Origin: Bacteroidia bacterium
GTDB lineage: Bacteria; Bacteroidota; Bacteroidia; Flavobacteriales_D; Cryomorphaceae
DNA length: 64,000 nucleotides
Reading direction: 5' to 3'
NCBI GenBank assembly: GCA_030427905.1
Contig: JAUICL010000002.1
Location: 124,001 to 188,000, forward strand
Below, piece after piece: positions 63,365 through 64,000 of this stretch. How positions within the stretch are numbered: position 1 is the stretch's first letter; the number at the start of each line of letters is the position of its first letter. The notes under the pieces are model-generated. The model was not told the DNA's origin and ran no database searches. It worked only from the letters and a program-made list of their open reading frames with translations. The position numbers and the translations under genes are program-made.

Positions 63365-64000
63365 ATGAAATCGAGACCCTTTAAACTTATACGTATGATC
63401 AGAGTAGCGCTCTTCTTCGTACTGTCCCTGATTTCATTGGCGAGTTTCGCCGTGGACGGAGATCCGCAAAAATCTAAAAGAGACACATCTTTAGCCGTTG
63501 TCGTTTATGACGCTTCGGCCAAATTTATCCCCGATGTAAACTACGATGTAGTCGATTACTCAGCGATGATCGATTCGCTGGTTATGCTCGACACCGTTCC
63601 TGTTTCGTTGGTCAATCAACTGAATATCTATCGCATGCTGGCTGATAAAGAGCCCGAAGAGCTCGAAGCAGTCATCGACAGCATCTTTGAGTCTAATCAT
63701 GTACCCATGCCCGTACTTAATGCGGTCAATATTTACATGAATGCCATGGGCAATTCGCTTATGGCGCCTACTGGTTTCTACGCGTATGTACCCAATGCGG
63801 GGAGTGAAAAACCTGGTGGTGATTTTTATTCCAACTGGAATACTCAAGTTCCCAACCCGAGCCGGAATAATTTGGCAGAATTTGACTCAACATTGAAGCT
63901 TCTGCTTGTGGATACTACACAGAACTGTGGCTTCCATCCGCCATTCCGCGGCGTGGTTACCTCGCATTTTGGGTGGCGATACGGAAGGAATCACAACGGT
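63365..64000 (+). CDS. M23 family metallopeptidase, 3'-truncated by window end
   Basis: 212 codons are visible from the ATG at 63365; the ATG at 63395 is an alternative that gives a shorter signal peptide (IRVALFFVLSLISLASFA). The mature protein begins acidic and Pro-poor. The last residues are CGFHPPFRGVVTSHFGWRYG then RNHNG, the start of the LytM/M23 domain with its first zinc His in RNHNG. M23 enzymes cleave peptidoglycan cross-links. The catalytic HxH end is outside the window. Confidence 0.85.
   Translation, partial: MKSRPFKLIRMIRVALFFVLSLISLASFAVDGDPQKSKRDTSLAVVVYDASAKFIPDVNYDVVDYSAMIDSLVMLDTVPVSLVNQLNIYRMLADKEPEELEAVIDSIFESNHVPMPVLNAVNIYMNAMGNSLMAPTGFYAYVPNAGSEKPGGDFYSNWNTQVPNPSRNNLAEFDSTLKLLLVDTTQNCGFHPPFRGVVTSHFGWRYGRNHNG

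Noticed and set aside
1-64000. CRISPR array or phage region
   Set aside because: No regularly spaced direct repeats with unique spacers of the right size; the 11-bp array is far too short, and no phage structural genes or integrase are seen.

Overview
The window reads as a chromosomal segment of a marine-type Bacteroidota, most likely a Flavobacteriales (Cryomorphaceae-like) bacterium. The reasons are a PKD protein ending in a type IX secretion (gliding-type, CHU_C) sorting domain, a T9SS plug-domain protein, Bacteroidota -7 boxes (TAnnTTTG) in front of many genes, weak Shine-Dalgarno signals, bacillithiol synthesis, and a Na+-translocating NADH:quinone reductase. No phage, plasmid, CRISPR or insertion-sequence transposase gene was recognised. 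Most of the window is core metabolism and membrane biology.

Layout. 0-9 kb: 3' end of a giant secreted PKD protein, lpdA, a Bcr/CflA-type exporter, a repeat-bearing spacer, an M61 PDZ peptidase, two tandemly duplicated small membrane proteins and ridA. 9-19.5 kb: a long + strand run holding an MBL/beta-CASP hydrolase, cytochrome c maturation genes ccmB-ccmC-ccmD-like-ccmE-ccmF, then a tightly overlapping string DUF2520-kdsC-UbiA-maf-bshB1. 19.6-26.4 kb: copper P-type ATPase, tRNA-His followed by a striking nested palindrome, an isolated HEPN-like gene, Usp, citrate synthase and an exported thioredoxin-like protein. 26.4-32 kb: a peptide-use operon (dipeptidyl peptidase IV plus two POT transporters). 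32-39.8 kb: a candidate structured RNA, AI-2E transporter, hemolysin-III protein, a MATE exporter without a normal start codon, a DUF4412 protein, dnaX with an A10 slippery run, and rpsF-rpsR-rplI. 39.8-50.5 kb: a beta-barrel-like protein, a cation/proton antiporter, a 52-residue membrane protein, a FtsB/DivIC-like protein, pruA, a propeller-sensor histidine kinase, a lipoprotein, apaG and the T9SS plug protein. 50.5-56.6 kb: the complete nqrABCDEF operon. 56.6-64 kb: a small membrane protein, MscS, AIM24-like protein, M28 peptidase, a 1.7-kb gene-free repeat mosaic, nitroreductase, a tail-anchored small protein and the 5' part of an M23 peptidase.

How the parts fit together. LpdA, citrate synthase and PruA feed carbon into the TCA cycle. 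Nqr turns the NADH produced into a sodium gradient, and the Ccm system matures c-type cytochromes for respiration. DPP-IV with two POT transporters suggests growth on proteins, in line with the many exported peptidases (M61, M28, M23).

Most unusual items. (1) An A10 run in dnaX where either slippage direction truncates the protein just after domain III. (2) A MATE gene whose conserved N-terminus lies upstream of any ATG/GTG/TTG. (3) A 135-bp triple-hairpin palindrome directly after tRNA-His. (4) A candidate structured RNA at 32.4 kb. (5) A family of interspersed non-coding repeats shared between the 5.6, 19.5 and 61-62 kb spacers, including a seven-unit 11-bp periodic array. (6) A CcmE whose heme-binding His is replaced by a CxxxY motif. 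No clear new multi-gene system was found; the novelty candidates are mostly non-coding or regulatory.
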